Source of the DNA: Ulota crispa
Taxonomy: Eukaryota > Streptophyta > Bryopsida > Orthotrichales > Orthotrichaceae
Direction: 5' to 3'
Assembly: GCA_963920765.1 (NCBI GenBank)
Contig: OY987248.1
Span: forward strand, 9,520,539 to 9,584,538
DNA: 64,000 nt
This document shows, in pieces, positions 1 to 11,938 of the stretch. The notes under the pieces are model-generated. The model worked only from the letters and a program-made list of their open reading frames with translations. It ran no database searches and was not told the DNA's origin. Each line of letters opens with the position of its first letter. Position 1 is the stretch's first letter. Both the position numbers and the translations under genes were made by a program.

Positions 1-1423
1 AAAAAAATTCTAAAAATGTCATACAAATGATAAGATATTTGTGATTGAATATGATTAGATGAGCACAAAATTTTATGTCTTTTTTGGAGCCACACGAAAC
101 TTGTTATGCAAAATGGCAACTTTTGTGTACAAAATTGGGAAATAACCACTTATGATCATTTAGTATTTGTTGTTGTTACTTCAAAAATAATGACTTCCCT
201 TCCAAATCCATGACCACAATTTCACAAATGCAAAGAGCTACCACCTAGTACAAATTTTTTGTTTAGCTCCAATTATTAACCAAAAACCATTATGAATGAA
301 AGAGGATTCAATGGTGAATGAATTCTAATTTATATAACAAAAATGTTCCAAGTGAAATAAGTACAAAAACACATTTAGATTTTGTTAAATCATGAAATTT
401 TAATAAAAAGGCCCTCACTACCCAAGGGAGGAGTGCCCATGGGAAATCTTGACTCTATGCTAAACTTGCTACCCATCTTTCCAATGTGGCAACTTGTCAT
501 AAGCTCTTTAATGACACTATTCATCACACTTTTTGATGCAATTTAGCTTCCATTAAAAATAATTGAAATATAGTATGAATGGTATTCAAATTGAACATTA
601 AAGCTAACTTCTGACAGCAATTTCTCCAAAAAAAAAAAAAAAAAAACCAAACCTCTGCCTTCAGCAAGGTCTCAAAGTTTCCTGAACACCCAACTTTGGT
701 GCCTACCATGCACAGTTCAATGCTGGTGCTCTGTGAAAGTCATGAGGTGTAAATGTATTTTTGTTTGAAAAAAGCTAGTGGATGCTTAAGTTTGCATGTA
801 CAAAAAAATTGTTCCAACTTTTAGGAAGAATATCAAACTACCTTATATCTCATAAACGGTTTTAATATACATCTGTAGACTTCTAATAGGGGAAGAAAAT
901 ATAGCAAGAGAAAAGAAAAACAATGTATCAAAATTTTAATCAATAGTACAGAATAACAATGAGCGTGAAAGAAGCTTTGTCAACCTAGATTTTAAGGTAC
1001 TAGGGTGAGATGGCAACTCGCAAATACAAGTTTCAAAAACTTCACGCTATTTTGGAAGGTAGTCATTATCACTTCAAAGTTGAAAATCCACCGCAAACGG
1101 GCACTATTCCTAAAGTCCTCTACTAAAATGAGAATGCAACATTTTCATTCAAACCTAATGTAACGTAATGTAACGAACAAACATGGCCAGGAACTCCCAA
1201 TACCAACAACCTCACCACCACCCCATCCTTTCACTACGGAGGTAATCTCCATCCCTTGATAATGCAGATCCTGGAAAAGAAGTCACTAGAAGGTTGTTCA
1301 AGTCCTTATAAGAATGAGCATGAGTGCCACAGCTGCCCACAAATCACAAATATTTAACAACCTAAATGCCGAACTGACAGGCCACAAGCAAGTAAATATC
1401 CCTCAAACTCAAAGAGAAAACCT

Positions 1424-4324
1424 CTACATAATTGTGCAGCGGTTATTAGACTTGTCCTCTGCACTGGGTGTTGCTTGACTCGGCTGCGCAGATCGGCGAG
1501 CCTCCTCTGGGTTGTAAGTGAATTCCGTGGTGTCCAATCCATACTGCACAATGTACACAAATGACAAAAACCTCCACGCTTAAAGACTACTATCGTTATC
1601 AACCTCTGAGATAGGTCTACTATTGACTTCCATCCTTCCTTCCTTCCCTATGTGCTCCCCATTTTGGGGTGGGGAATGCACCATTAAACTGTGCCTACCA
1701 GCTCACTTTTCCAAGCAAAAACCTAAGAAGACATATCCGAGCGTGTCCTACATCAGAGCACAAGATACAGTATTCACCTCCTCTTATGTATCCTCGAAGA
1801 CTTCATACCTGCTTCATTGTTACTGGATATGTTCCTCTTGACCAGGAGCCTCCTATGGCACAAGGAAGTGTGATCAAAACAGTTTTTCAGCTCTTCATTA
1901 TTCAAAACCGGTTTGTCACTGGATAAAGGTTTATTCAACTTTGCTTTTATAATCGCTTTAGTGGTCAAGGAAAACGAGGAGGGGTGTTATTTAATAGGAA
2001 AACTTCATGGATACCCCTGAAGTTTGCAATATTTTCATAGATACCCCTGCTTTTTCAGAAATGTCACAAATACCCTTGGACCGACCAAAAAATTTAGGCG
2101 TTTGTTTTGTTATGCATGTCACTTCCTTCTCCCTTCGTGCGCACACTTCTTTGTTCTTGTTGTGCGTGCACACAAAGGAAGAAGAGAAGTGGCACGCCTA
2201 ATTTTTTTGGCCCAAGGGTATTTGTGACGTTTCTGAAAAAGCAGGGGTATCTATGAAAATATTGCAAAGTTCAGGGGTATCCATGAAATTTTCCCTTATT
2301 CAATTGAAGTCCTAGATCAATGAACACGTTACAAAGGGGTTGTGGATTCATGCAAAAGGGATGAGTGTGAAGAGGATTTTGGAACAAACCTTATCCCGCA
2401 TTCTTGAACTCCAAGCATCGTTGCGTACTGCAGTGCGTGAAGGAGCAGGAGGAGTCCCGGGTTGAGGAGCTGCTTGGTTGTTCTGGCGATTCAACAAAGG
2501 CTGCCTCGGTGCAAACTCCTCATCGCTGTCGTATCCGGGACGAGAGTCGCTTGAGATGGCTCGTAACGTCATTGCAAAAAATAAGCCCAAAGCCTGCAGA
2601 CAAACCCATGATTTTATGACATTTCAATATCATTCAAGCAGGTCATGAAACCAGAACACTATTGCCACAGGGCATCTGAAAAATTCATAAAAATAGAACG
2701 CTATCGAAGGAGTTCCAAGTAAACAGCAAAAGATTTGTTGTTAGCAATTACATTGCTAAGGTCCTACATTCATTTTAAGTAGCCAGGAAGAGGAATCGAA
2801 GAAAGAGGCAATGCAAAAGGCACCACCAAATAACGTATATGAGAAGAAGGAAAACTCCCACTCACCTCCACAATGAGCACGCCGAAAGCAACCCACTTGC
2901 AAATATCTAGATTATCTTTTACGAATTTTTCCACTTTGTCGAGTTGTCCTGTTGGATCATCAGGAAGGTCCTACATGCAGACGAGGGGTTTCAATCATTC
3001 TGAGCGTCAATAAAAATTGCCAAAGGCAAAAGAAAAAAGAAAAATAAAAATAATATAAACTTACATAACAAGGAGCCTCGTTGATTGAATTTACCTTGCG
3101 CCAATGCTTGTCGAAGAACAGAAAGCCAGCTAGAATGATTTGCGCAACAACCAACAGAACTTGCAGGCATAAATACTGTAGACGTGTCAAGGAGGGACAT
3201 GAATTATGAAAAAACTCTCTGCAAGTGATGTATAACAAGTGCAGCATAGTACACACGTGAAAGCCCAAATCAAAACTGATGCCGCTACACAAACCATTCA
3301 CTAGAAATACAAATTACGACTATTCCATTGCACATGAGAACAAGAATTTTTTAGTCATGAAATCTACAAGAACTTGTGGTGGATACACATGAGAGACAGC
3401 AGTTGTGACTGGTCTCCGCAGCAATATGACCTGCGGAGGTTATCAAGAGTGTCGTAATTCCAACACCTAAGAACGCATAAATGAACCTGAATACAACCAC
3501 AGCGCAACTTAGACTAACAGCATGAGCAACGTGTTAATGAAAAGACTTGCCAAAGATGTTGTGTAATGAAAAAGACTTGTCAAACGGAGGAAAGAAAATC
3601 TTGTCAAATATGTTTGCAACGTAAAAGCTTCGACGCTCCACAATCCACGATAAATGGGACTCTTCAAGTTGAGAACTTACCATGGTGCTGGCAATTTAGG
3701 TAATTGGACCCTTTCCCTCTTCACAGATAAGAAAGGCCTCTTGGTCTGTTCAGATTGCAGACCAAACATCATTAGACCTGATTCATAATGGCTGTCCCTC
3801 TTGATAGCAAAATCAACACCTGGTGCGTCTGATGGCTCAAGCTCTGGCTCAGGCTCTGGCTCAGGCTCGGGCTTAGGCTCTGGCTCTGGCTCTGGTTCTG
3901 GCTCTGGCTCTGGCTCTGGCTCCGGTTGAGGTGGAGCAGGAGGGGACGGAGGTGACACATCAGGAGCTGGCGATGGTGCAGGGGTTGGTGCAGGGGTTGG
4001 TGCAGGTGTTGGTGCAGGTGTAGGAGCCGGTGTAGGAGCTGGAGTAGGAGCTGGAGTAGGAGCTGGAGTAGGAGCAGGTGTTGGAGCAGGTGAGGGAGCC
4101 GGTGATGGTTCTGGTGGAGGCAGAGGAGGAGCCGGAGGAGGAATAACAGGAGGAGGTGATGGAGGAATCACCGGAGGTAGAGGCGGAGAGGGTGAAGGAG
4201 GTGGAAAGTCATCGCGGTATTCTTTAAGCATCCACAACGAGTATATGACAATGAGCCCTCCCACCAAGGCGAGCAAGAAATTAGTGAGTTTGAGCATGCA
4301 CTGGAGACACCCCCGGCAGCTCAT
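1424..4324 (-). CDS. TOM2A-like: TOM2A-like tetraspanin with a proline-rich insert in the first extracellular loop
   Basis: Six exons on the minus strand: 4324-3681, 3486-3387, 3175-3095, 2970-2866, 2593-2390, 1543-1424. All introns are GT-AG and the phases agree, giving 417 residues. The start MSCRGCLQCMLK matches the Cys-rich N terminus of plant TOM2A tetraspanins. TM1 is about residues 11-33, TM2 216-238 (WFIYAFLGVG), then CCLSC, TM3 249-270 ending FFDKHWRK, a short second loop 272-298 without CCG (as in TOM2A), and TM4 about 300-320. The cytosolic tail has YDSDEEFAPRQPLLNRQ, WSSRMRDKYGLDTTEFTYNP and the family C terminus RCTIM. Known TOM2A proteins are multi-pass membrane organisers that partner TOM1. 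Odd feature: residues 41-168, where relatives have a short loop, hold PPSPSPP blocks, about nine PAPT units and runs of PE. Intron 5 carries a foldback MITE. Family call is secure from recalled family sequence; no search was run. Confidence 0.93.
1996..2295. mobile_element. Foldback MITE, Mutator-like, in tetraspanin intron 5
   Basis: 300 bp with inverted arms of about 130 bp. The ends read AGGAAAACTTCATGGATACC and, inverted, GGGAAAATTTCATGGATACC. It is flanked by TTATTTAAT and TTATTCAAT, a 9-bp target duplication with one mismatch. The arms contain repeated ATACCCCTG motifs. Relatives lie near 29974-30284 and 36190-36506. No coding capacity. Confidence 0.75.
3819..4205 (-). repeat. PAPT / PE codon repeats inside tetraspanin exon 1
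   Basis: In-frame simple repeats encode the proline-rich part of the first extracellular loop: PPSP-type extensin-like blocks, then alternating Ala-Pro/Thr-Pro (arabinogalactan-type glycomodules in plants and green algae), then alternating Pro-Glu with one Pro-Lys. The underlying 12-bp and 6-bp units (ggtgcaggagtt-like and ggctct) vary at third positions, so the reading frame looks selected rather than freshly slipped. Confidence 0.85.
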
Positions 4325-4782
4325 TTTGTTCGTTCTAATGACACTTCCCTTCCTCAGTTGCAACGTGTTTATAGAGGCCAATCACTGTCAAAACACACCA
4401 AAACAACAAATCAATGCGCACTCAATTTTCTCCAGAGCCAGTTCACCTGAATAGGCAACGTACACTCCAACCTCTGCAACATTGTCACCTAATTTCACAA
4501 CTCCAACCTACATCGTAGTTAAGAATGTGTGATAAGTGTAATACAGTCATTAATATAGTAGCAACTGTACAAGATATTCTAGAGAGGCATTTCAAATAAA
4601 ATAATAAGAAAGAAATCTTCTATCACATCAACCATCACTTCAGGACACCTCCAACCCTAATTGCATACGCTTGCTCCTAATCCTCTACTCGAATATACAG
4701 CTACAGATTTCATTCACTTCAGCAAAGGTAAGATTCAAGGACCCTAAGTGTGGACACAGAATCCAGTTCTATGATCAATCGA

Positions 4783-5255
4783 TTTCACGGTCGAAACGAA
4801 CTAAAAGTATAACAATACTTACACCATTTGCGATGAATAACGACGAGATTCATGGCCTAAACTCGTCGGCTAAACCCTAAGTAGTCAAGAGATTGAAACA
4901 TCGTCCCTAACCATTACAATTCCCCTCAAAAACACATTATTTAGTGTGCATAAGTGCCAGCCATTTTAAACGAAATCATCAAAATCACCCGACCGAGCTA
5001 AATCACTCGAATCTAAGGTCAGTTAATTTCACGGTCGAAACGAAGTAAAAGTATATGACAATACACCATTTGCGATGAATAACGACCGGACTCGTGCCCT
5101 AAACTCGTCGGCTAAACCCTAAGTGGCCAAGAGACTGAAACATCGTCCCCAACCATTACAATTCCCCTCAACACTTTAATTAGTGTGCATAAGTGCCAGC
5201 CATTTTAAACGAAATCATCAAAAATCACCCGACCGAGCTAAATCACTCGAATTCA
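4783..5255. repeat. Tandem duplication, period about 244 bp, upstream of the tetraspanin gene
   Basis: Two direct copies start at 4783 and 5027. They share TTTCACGGTCGAAACGAA, GCGATGAATAACGAC, CTCGTCGGCTAAACCCTAAG and GTGCATAAGTGCCAGCC, with small indels. They lie about 460-930 bp upstream of the tetraspanin ATG, so probably in its 5'UTR or promoter. Confidence 0.8.
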
Positions 5256-5607
5256 CGACCTCCTTTGAACGCCTGCAAAGAAATAGGAATCCAAAGAAAG
5301 GTTCAAAGAAGAGACAGTTTCCAGATCTCTTTACCTCAAAATGAAACCCCATCGCTTGTCCTCCACACTTGGGCCTCAGGCCAAGTCCACTTCAGACCAA
5401 GTCGGTTCAAAAACTTTCCGCATAACTTACATTAAGTTCAAATACACACAACAACAATCGAGAATGAGCATATGTTGAAAAGACCAAGGGACAGAGAAAA
5501 GCAAGGAAGCCAAGTGTAAGCGACGGAAACGGCGACAGTGGAGATGAGAGCTTTTTGAGAAGGGAAAAATGGGTGAGGATGGCTGGGGTGGTTAGATAAG
5601 ACTTTGA

Positions 5608-5690
5608 ACTGGCATTTAGTAAGTAAGTTAGTAAGTCACCATTAGTAAGTTAGTAAGTTCATATTGGTAAGCTTATATTAGTAAGTTTTT
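5608..5690. repeat. Short TTAGTAAG tandem repeat
   Basis: An imperfect array of AGTAAG / TTAGTAAG units with interruptions. It lies between the tetraspanin upstream region and the small MITE at 5735. No coding sense. Confidence 0.6.
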
Positions 5691-5734
5691 AGGCCGTGTT
5701 AGTAGTTAGTGCAAAATTCCCGGAACTTTCAGTA

Positions 5735-5889
5735 AGGTAAGACCACCCATTCCCGACCAGTCCCCAACTCCGACCCTTAATGTACTCATTGTGTACATTT
5801 CAATTCTAATATGTACTCCGTGGGTACATAAGGTTGAAATTGGGTTGAAATTGGGGACAAGTTAAAGTTGGGAATGGGTGGTCTTACCT
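5735..5889. mobile_element. Stowaway-like MITE (155 bp hairpin)
   Basis: Both ends read AGGTAAGACCACCCATTCCC in inverted orientation and the element is flanked by TA on each side (5733-5734 and 5890-5891). Most of it folds into one hairpin. TA duplication plus AT-rich hairpin fits the Tc1/mariner (Stowaway) MITE type; assignment by structure only. Confidence 0.7.
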
Positions 5890-5925
5890 TAGCATTACAT
5901 GAGGCTGCCCTCCTTCCTCCAAGTG

Positions 5926-5987
5926 AATGGGTGTGGAATATTTCACACCATTCTATCCGGCGGATGAAATGGTGTGGCACACCCATT
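5926..5987. repeat. 62-bp hairpin, possible tiny MITE
   Basis: AATGGGTGTGG at the left is inverted as CACACCCATT at the right, with a second inner inverted pair (TTTCACACCATT / AATGGTGTGG). It lies 36 bp beyond the 5735-5889 element. No clear target duplication. Confidence 0.45.
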
Positions 5988-5989
5988 AG

Positions 5990-8900
5990 TAGCTATGTGG
6001 ATAAACACTTGGCAACATGTGTTAGTCCTCTTCTACCCACCAGTGGAGGAAAATATTATATAATGAGACAAATGAGCTACACCTAGAAAACAACATCCAG
6101 TTAATGTCCAAATTTAACACCATTTTGGTGGACTTGTGCAGTTCTTGATTTTAACCTTCTTGGTAGAATGGGGAGATTGAAGCCAAATTGTAACCATTGC
6201 TGGTGCGTTCTTTGTAGTTTGACCCTCTTATTTTCTAGAACTGAAATTTGTGTACTTTGTTTTTTTTTTTTGTTTGATCCATGTCTTCCTGTTTAGTTAT
6301 AATAGTAAAAAATAGACCTTTGTAGCTGAGAAACTTGACTTATTTTGCACAATGCTCAAAAATCCTTTTGGAGTGACATTTGGTGCAATTATTGGTCATT
6401 CAATATGTACCTCCGTTGTTGTAGTGGAAGGTTGACTTCTGGCGTTAAAAACATCTCAACATTCAATTGCCGCAGTTGGAGGTTGTTTGTTCTTGTGTTT
6501 TGCATTGAGCTCCTACATCTACCTTCCTTTGTAACCTTGGTGTTTTCCATTCAATTTTACTACCAGTAGATCTTTCTCAAGTCACCTACCAAAAGTGTAT
6601 CGTATTCACATTTTTTTGATTTGATGTCATCTGCTATTTGACAACGAAGACAATGGCTTTGTCCACTCCGCATCAAGTTAGAATATCAGACTTCTCTAAG
6701 ATTTACCTCTACATGTTAGTGTTTGTTCAAGTTTAGAATTTCTAGCCCTCATATTTTGCTTGGACACTACTACTTGCCAGTTGTTTTGTCTAGGTCAGGA
6801 AGGAGACTTGAGTGATTTTTTTTTATGTTCAATTAATCAAAGCTAAGGCATTCAACATCAGTGATCACTTGCAATCAAAGCAAGTCAATTGGGTTGCTGG
6901 ATTGAATTTATGGTTAGTATGCTCTTGGTTATTGCAAAATTGCTACATATTGGGTTGAGATTGGGGTTGGTTGGGAGAGTAATAGTTTTGCCTAGGAGGA
7001 AGAGTTTCAAAGAAGGTAGGAGCACCCATAAGCGTGAAACTAAGGGTTTTGGGGTAGGAAAATCAATTGATGAACTTTGAAAAAATTAGTGTTAAGTCAA
7101 GAAGAGGAAATTAAAAATATTGGCATCAGTTTGAAAGTTCCAATTGCAAGAATTTATTCACAAAGATTTTTCAAAGTCCTAAATCATTGTACTATATAGT
7201 TGTGTGTAGGACATGTCTTTAGTGTGCTCATACACTCATAATACTAACTTGAAGAGTTCTTAAATAGTGAGATGGGGCACTCAAAACCGTCATGCTAGTC
7301 ACCCATAACCTCGGGGAGATCACTTAGAGGGTCAATCAAAAACCACTTGCGTTTAGATTTTGGACCCCCTATCTTATGTTCTAAAACTTAAATATAAGAA
7401 AAAGAAAAAAACATGAATAGATTCTCCTACTTTGGAAGTTTACGTTTTGAATTAATGATTATTTTATTTGTAATCTATAATTCATTACAAATTTTTGAAG
7501 TAAAATAATACACTGCAAAGCTAAAAATAACTTTCACACCCCTATCTTCTATAAGAAAAAATGGTTTAAAAAATTAGCAAAAAATTCTAAAAAATGACGC
7601 TCTATTGATAGTTTGTATTTCCTAAATATCAATGCAATGGCCATCTAAATGTGTTCTCTATAAATATTTGAGTTGAAAAACATGCCATTTTAGTTCATTT
7701 CTCAACCTTCTCTAGAAATAATTTAATCAATTATTTGGATTATGGCAATAGAATCCTATAGTCATGATTGAACAATGCTCAAAATTATAGGTTGAGATCA
7801 CAATTTATTTAAAAGTATATAGGGGGACAAAAAATTGCTTAATTCATGTGGTTAGTTATAGATACACTAAGTGATCTCTTCAAGCCCATAACCATTTTTA
7901 TTTGTATTTTCAATCACTAACATCATTGACACCACAACAACAATATCAAATAAAATAATTTTGATTATTTCGAAAGTTTCATCACAAGGTTGAAATGTAG
8001 TATAGATCATCATGGAATAAATCAAAATTTTGTATATTACTATAATTAGGAAATTATTAGTTCTTGGTTATTTGGTTCAAAGCTCAAATTGCAATATAAC
8101 ATTCAAAATTTGAAAATCATCAAAATCTCAAATTGAAAAATTAGAATTACTTAGTTTTGTTCCACTATTGGACTCAAATTCAAAAGTATCTTTTTGTGAC
8201 TAAAATTTCAGTTTAGAGTAAAGAAGGATATTTTTTTGAAATATTTTGAGAGCATCATTTGGGATTTTTTTAGCATTTCTTGGTTGTAGTAAAATCATCA
8301 AAACAACCAAAAAAATTCTACCACTATAGACCAACATATTCAAAATACTGAAAAGTATTGAACGAGAAGTTGCAAATATTCATCCAAAACTATGCATTTC
8401 AAATCATCTAAGTGCTACTTTGTAACTTCTTGTGCACTTTAGGGTTGAAATTGTAATTTATTCACAAGACTTGATTATATATATATCCATGTTCATATAC
8501 AGAGGAAAAAAGCAAGCCGGCAACAAGTTTGTAGGAGACAAATAGAAGAGATCAACAAAAGCCTTGTAAATTATCAAAAAAACATTCTAAAAAAGTAAAA
8601 GTAAAATTCAAAATAAGAGTAAAACTAAGAGTAAAAGTAAAATGGGCTAAAAATACAGGTAGAATCACACCAAGCACTATCTATTTATTCATATGTATAC
8701 TTACATATATCTATACTCATATCATTTGAAAATGTAACTTTTAATTTGAATCACCAAAATTCTTATTTTTCTAAAGCCAACTACATTGAATTGATTTAGT
8801 GATATATATATTAAAAGAATTGGATGTGTTAATTATATAAATGGAAATTAAAATTTGAGAATTATATACAACCTACACAACTAGTAGTAGTTAAGTAGTC

Positions 8901-9030
8901 ATGGTATAAAATCATAAGAATGGTTGACAATAATTTAGCTAATTCTGGTTTATCAAATTGTGTTATAGCAGAAAAATGCGCAACAAATGCATGAGTGATG
9001 CAAGAAAACAAAAGCTTTAAAGAGCACTTA
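5990..9030. other. AT-rich gene-free stretch
   Basis: No supported gene. Around 7010-7055 a sequence resembling one end of the Stowaway-like MITE at 16272 is present (GGTAGGAGCACCCATAAGCG), apparently as a fragment. The rest is AT-rich with short open frames only. Confidence 0.5.
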
Positions 9031-9036
9031 GTTGAC

Positions 9037-9760
9037 ATTAGTCTCTGGCTTTTCCTTGTCTTTCATTTTCTCTTCCCTTTCGTGCCGTTTGACCCGCCAG
9101 CACTCTAGTGTTTTTGAGTCACCTCTCTGGCTTTTTTCTACCTTACACTTTCTCTGTCCTTTTGTGCCGTTTGCTCTGCTAGAGCTCTATTGTTTCAACA
9201 GAGGTAGGTTCTCAGTCACTATGAGCTCTCGCTTGCACAATTTTCTTCTTCTTTGCCCTACTATTTTTTAAAGCTAAGCTAGTTAGCTTGCACCTAGCTT
9301 GTGGCTGTTTTCTTTTGGCAGCTGACTTAGAATTTTGTTGTTGTGCGCTGGAGGAGCGTGGTGAAGCCTTTGGAAGCCGTTTTGTGGGTGGAGTTGTGGT
9401 AGTTTGCTAGCTGTGCTAAGTTGTGGGACGATTAGGTTAGACAATTAGGATTTTCTAACATGTTTTTTTTGTGTACGTATGGCAACAACTTTGGCTCTGT
9501 TTTGTTGTTGCAACAGCTAGGGTTTCATTTTTGTGTTGCGCGCCAAGGTTTGGGAGGTGAAGCAACCTTGTGGTTGTGTCGTTCAAAATTGGGAGGTGAG
9601 ATGTTGTTGTTTGTGTCATTAGCGGTACCAAATGTAAGTTAGGTGCGGCGGTTAGGGTTTGGTAGCTGTGCTGGGGTGTGGCATGATTAGAGTTAGACGA
9701 TGAGGATTTTCTAATGCATTTTTTTGGGTGTAGATATGGCAATAGCTTTGGGTTCTCAAC
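9037..9760. repeat. Imperfect direct duplications
   Basis: Two sets of direct repeats. The first is about 85 bp (9037 and 9122, sharing the TTTCTCT...TGTGCCGTTTG pattern). The second has a period of about 255 bp (near 9395-9500 and 9650-9765, sharing GCTAGCTGTGCT... / GGATTTTCTAA...). The second copy runs into ATGGCAATAGCTTTGGGTTC at 9736. Divergence suggests age. Confidence 0.5.
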
Positions 9761-10352
9761 TGGGTTCTCTTTCTTGGGGAAGTTTTCTTCTTAAATCAAA
9801 ACAATACCCTTCATCAATCCATGATGCTCTGAAGACCGTGTTTGATGGGCCGCAGTCTCTTTAGAAATTGCTCTAGCCGTTGAGGGGGCTCTAGATATAC
9901 TTATGAATAGGCTTACAACTCTTGAAAATGAGTTTGTAACTTAGAAGGAGCATTAATCAACCCAATTATCAATCGTCAAAATAGAGTTGGAAACTCAAAA
10001 GGAGGATTCTTTATTAAAGTTGTTAATTGTCAAGAAGGAGTTGACAACTCAAAAGAAGGAGTTAGCATTTCAAAAATCTGTTCTGATTAAGTCCAACGCA
10101 AAGTTAGCTACAATTTCTTCCAATGAGGTGTTCAAATGGTCCATTATAAAGAGGAGTTTGAATCCAGGACAACCCTTCCACTTCTGTAATGCCGTAAGAC
10201 TTCTTGTTTTAGTAAGTTTTTTTTACAAACTAGACTTATAATAAAACAAAACTTATTGAAATAGTTTCAGACGACTTACTTAAAAGCAGAGGCTCTAGAG
10301 CATAAGATGCTTGCCGTTTCTTAAGATCTTGAGCTTTGATACATTCACTTAC

Positions 10353-10600
10353 CGTTATCATAAATCCATACACTAGATAGATGGATATAAACATGATTGC
10401 CCCCATAGATGTATCTTCCCCACGATTATAATCTAGAGGAGGGACACCAAATTAACCAAGAATCCCACGTCTCTAAAGAAGCAGTTGCAGTCTAGATTCA
10501 CTATTCCAACATCATGCACGCTCAAGACTATCAGCGCAACATAGTCTATTACAACAGATGTCACAAACATCACACCCTTGAGAACGGTATTCAATCCAAC
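10353..10600 (-). pseudogene. Cation/calcium exchanger (CCX) exon fragment
   Basis: On the minus strand a GTGTCAG acceptor precedes VGLNTVLKGVMFVTSVVI, later CFFRDVGFLVNLVSLL. After one in-frame stop and a frame change it continues as IIIVGKIHLWG and AIMFISIYLVYGFM, up to an ACG/GTAAGT donor. Plant CCX proteins have this order (VGLNxVLGGAxFVxxVV, then FIRD...SLLVI, then GKxYLWGAI..SIYVVY) in their first Na/Ca-exchanger half. The retained splice sites mean it is not a processed copy. It lies antisense within the apparent intron of the decayed plus-strand gene. No other CCX exon was found nearby, so it looks like a captured or orphaned exon. Confidence 0.7.
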
Positions 10601-11294
10601 CTGACACAATAACAAAATCCAAAAAAACATTATCACTCACATTTGTATAAACAAAAAAAAATTACTACAAAAAAATGTGCATATCACCATTTATAGCATT
10701 GGAGTTTTTATATTGACATTTTTTGTTATGTTTTTCTAGGTTGGAGTCGTGGCTTATGGAGAATACAAGGCACACTCTAATTCAAAGCAGATAACCAAGT
10801 TCTAGAAAGTTGCCCAGGCAATTATTGATTGACGATATTCCATTGTCCGTTTTGACACCCTCAAATCTTTGGATGACAAGGTCACAAGATTGCAAGATAT
10901 CATAAAAAAATGGCCTGAGATGCATCATTTACAACCTTGGCAGTGCAATGTTTTTTTCAATTATGCGACCTTCAAGGACTAGAAATACCTTTAGCTGAAA
11001 ACAACGTGTTTCTTGTTGAATTCCAGGTAATGTTGCGGACTGCCGGTTAGGGTTTAGGGCATGTGGCGATGGCAAGTTGCTTTAGTACTTGTTGTAAATT
11101 GCTTCGTGTTGAGAATGCAAGGGTTTTTGCCTATATTGACGACCCACCACCTCACCTTGATTGAGAAACAATACAGACATATAGTTGCAGCTAAAAATTA
11201 CAAACAAGACATGACCAACCAGAATCTAAGCAAGGAAAACGACAACCTACTTATGAGGGTTCACCTTCTAAACAACAACAACCGGCATCTCATG

Positions 11295-11399
11295 ACCTCC
11301 AACAAACGCCTCTCGACCTCCAATGAGCGCCTCTTGACCTCCAACAAGCACCTCTTGACTTCCAACGAGCACCTTTGGAAGTCCAACAAGCGCTTTCAA
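11295..11399 (+). repeat. 21-bp tandem repeat encoding heptads
   Basis: Five units of 21 bp of the form ACCTCCAACAAGCACCTCTTG encode seven-residue repeats (TSNKRLS, TSNERLL, TSNKHLL, TSNEHLW, KSNKRFQ). Hydrophobic residues recur every seventh place, as in a coiled coil. Confidence 0.8.
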
Positions 11400-11938
11400 A
11401 CATTGTTTGAAGAATTACTTTATCCTTTTGTGGGAGTACAGATTTGTGTGACTGCCACCGAGGTTCTCAAACGTGCCACTAGTTGTTATAACAAACATCA
11501 TAACCAATCAGGCTAGCACTTTTTTAAGCTACCCTACTCCAAAGTCAAATTAGCATGTATTGCATATATAGGACATGGCACGCCTAGTCAAGAGACCTTG
11601 CAAAGTTTCTTACAAGACTCTCAACAAATTATAATGGCAAAGAACTGTTCTGTCCATAGGGGGACAGTGGACGAGCTAAAGGCGTATTCCCACTTGTAAT
11701 TTTGCTTTTAGGGAACAATCGTTTAAGATGGACTTTAGAACATGTATGTTCATATTGTATCATGGTTTTAGTGCCCAATCCTACATGGTAGTGTTGTTGG
11801 CAACTTAGTAAGAGCGGTTCTAAGGAAAAGCAAAAGATAAGTTTCCTTACATTTTAAGATTTCTCACAAAGTTGTACTAGCAATAGATCTTTGCGGATAG
11901 GTACATTTCAGACTTCAACGACATCATAATATCGGTAT

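Larger units (their letters stand above)
9736..11516 (+). pseudogene. Decayed spliced gene with coiled-coil segments, family unknown
   Basis: Three coding-like stretches lie in order on the plus strand. About 9860-10195 is rich in Lys/Glu/Gln/Leu (ELTTQKKELAFQK) and ends at a GTAAGA donor. About 10740-11027 follows a TTTTCTAG acceptor and ends CAG/GTAATG. 11061-11516 contains a heptad-like array (LLTSNKH/LLTSNEH). The first two have several in-frame stops, many where a Trp or Gln codon would fit, which resembles decay of methylated cytosines. The third, 151 codons, is open. I do not recognise the family; a host gene copy or a transposon-encoded protein are both possible. Confidence 0.35.

Noticed and set aside
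2960-3301. 113-codon minus-strand frame as a separate gene
   Set aside because: Exon 3 of the tetraspanin plus flanking intron sequence.
3772-3960. QSQSQS-rich minus-strand frame
   Set aside because: Alternative frame of the PE repeats in tetraspanin exon 1.
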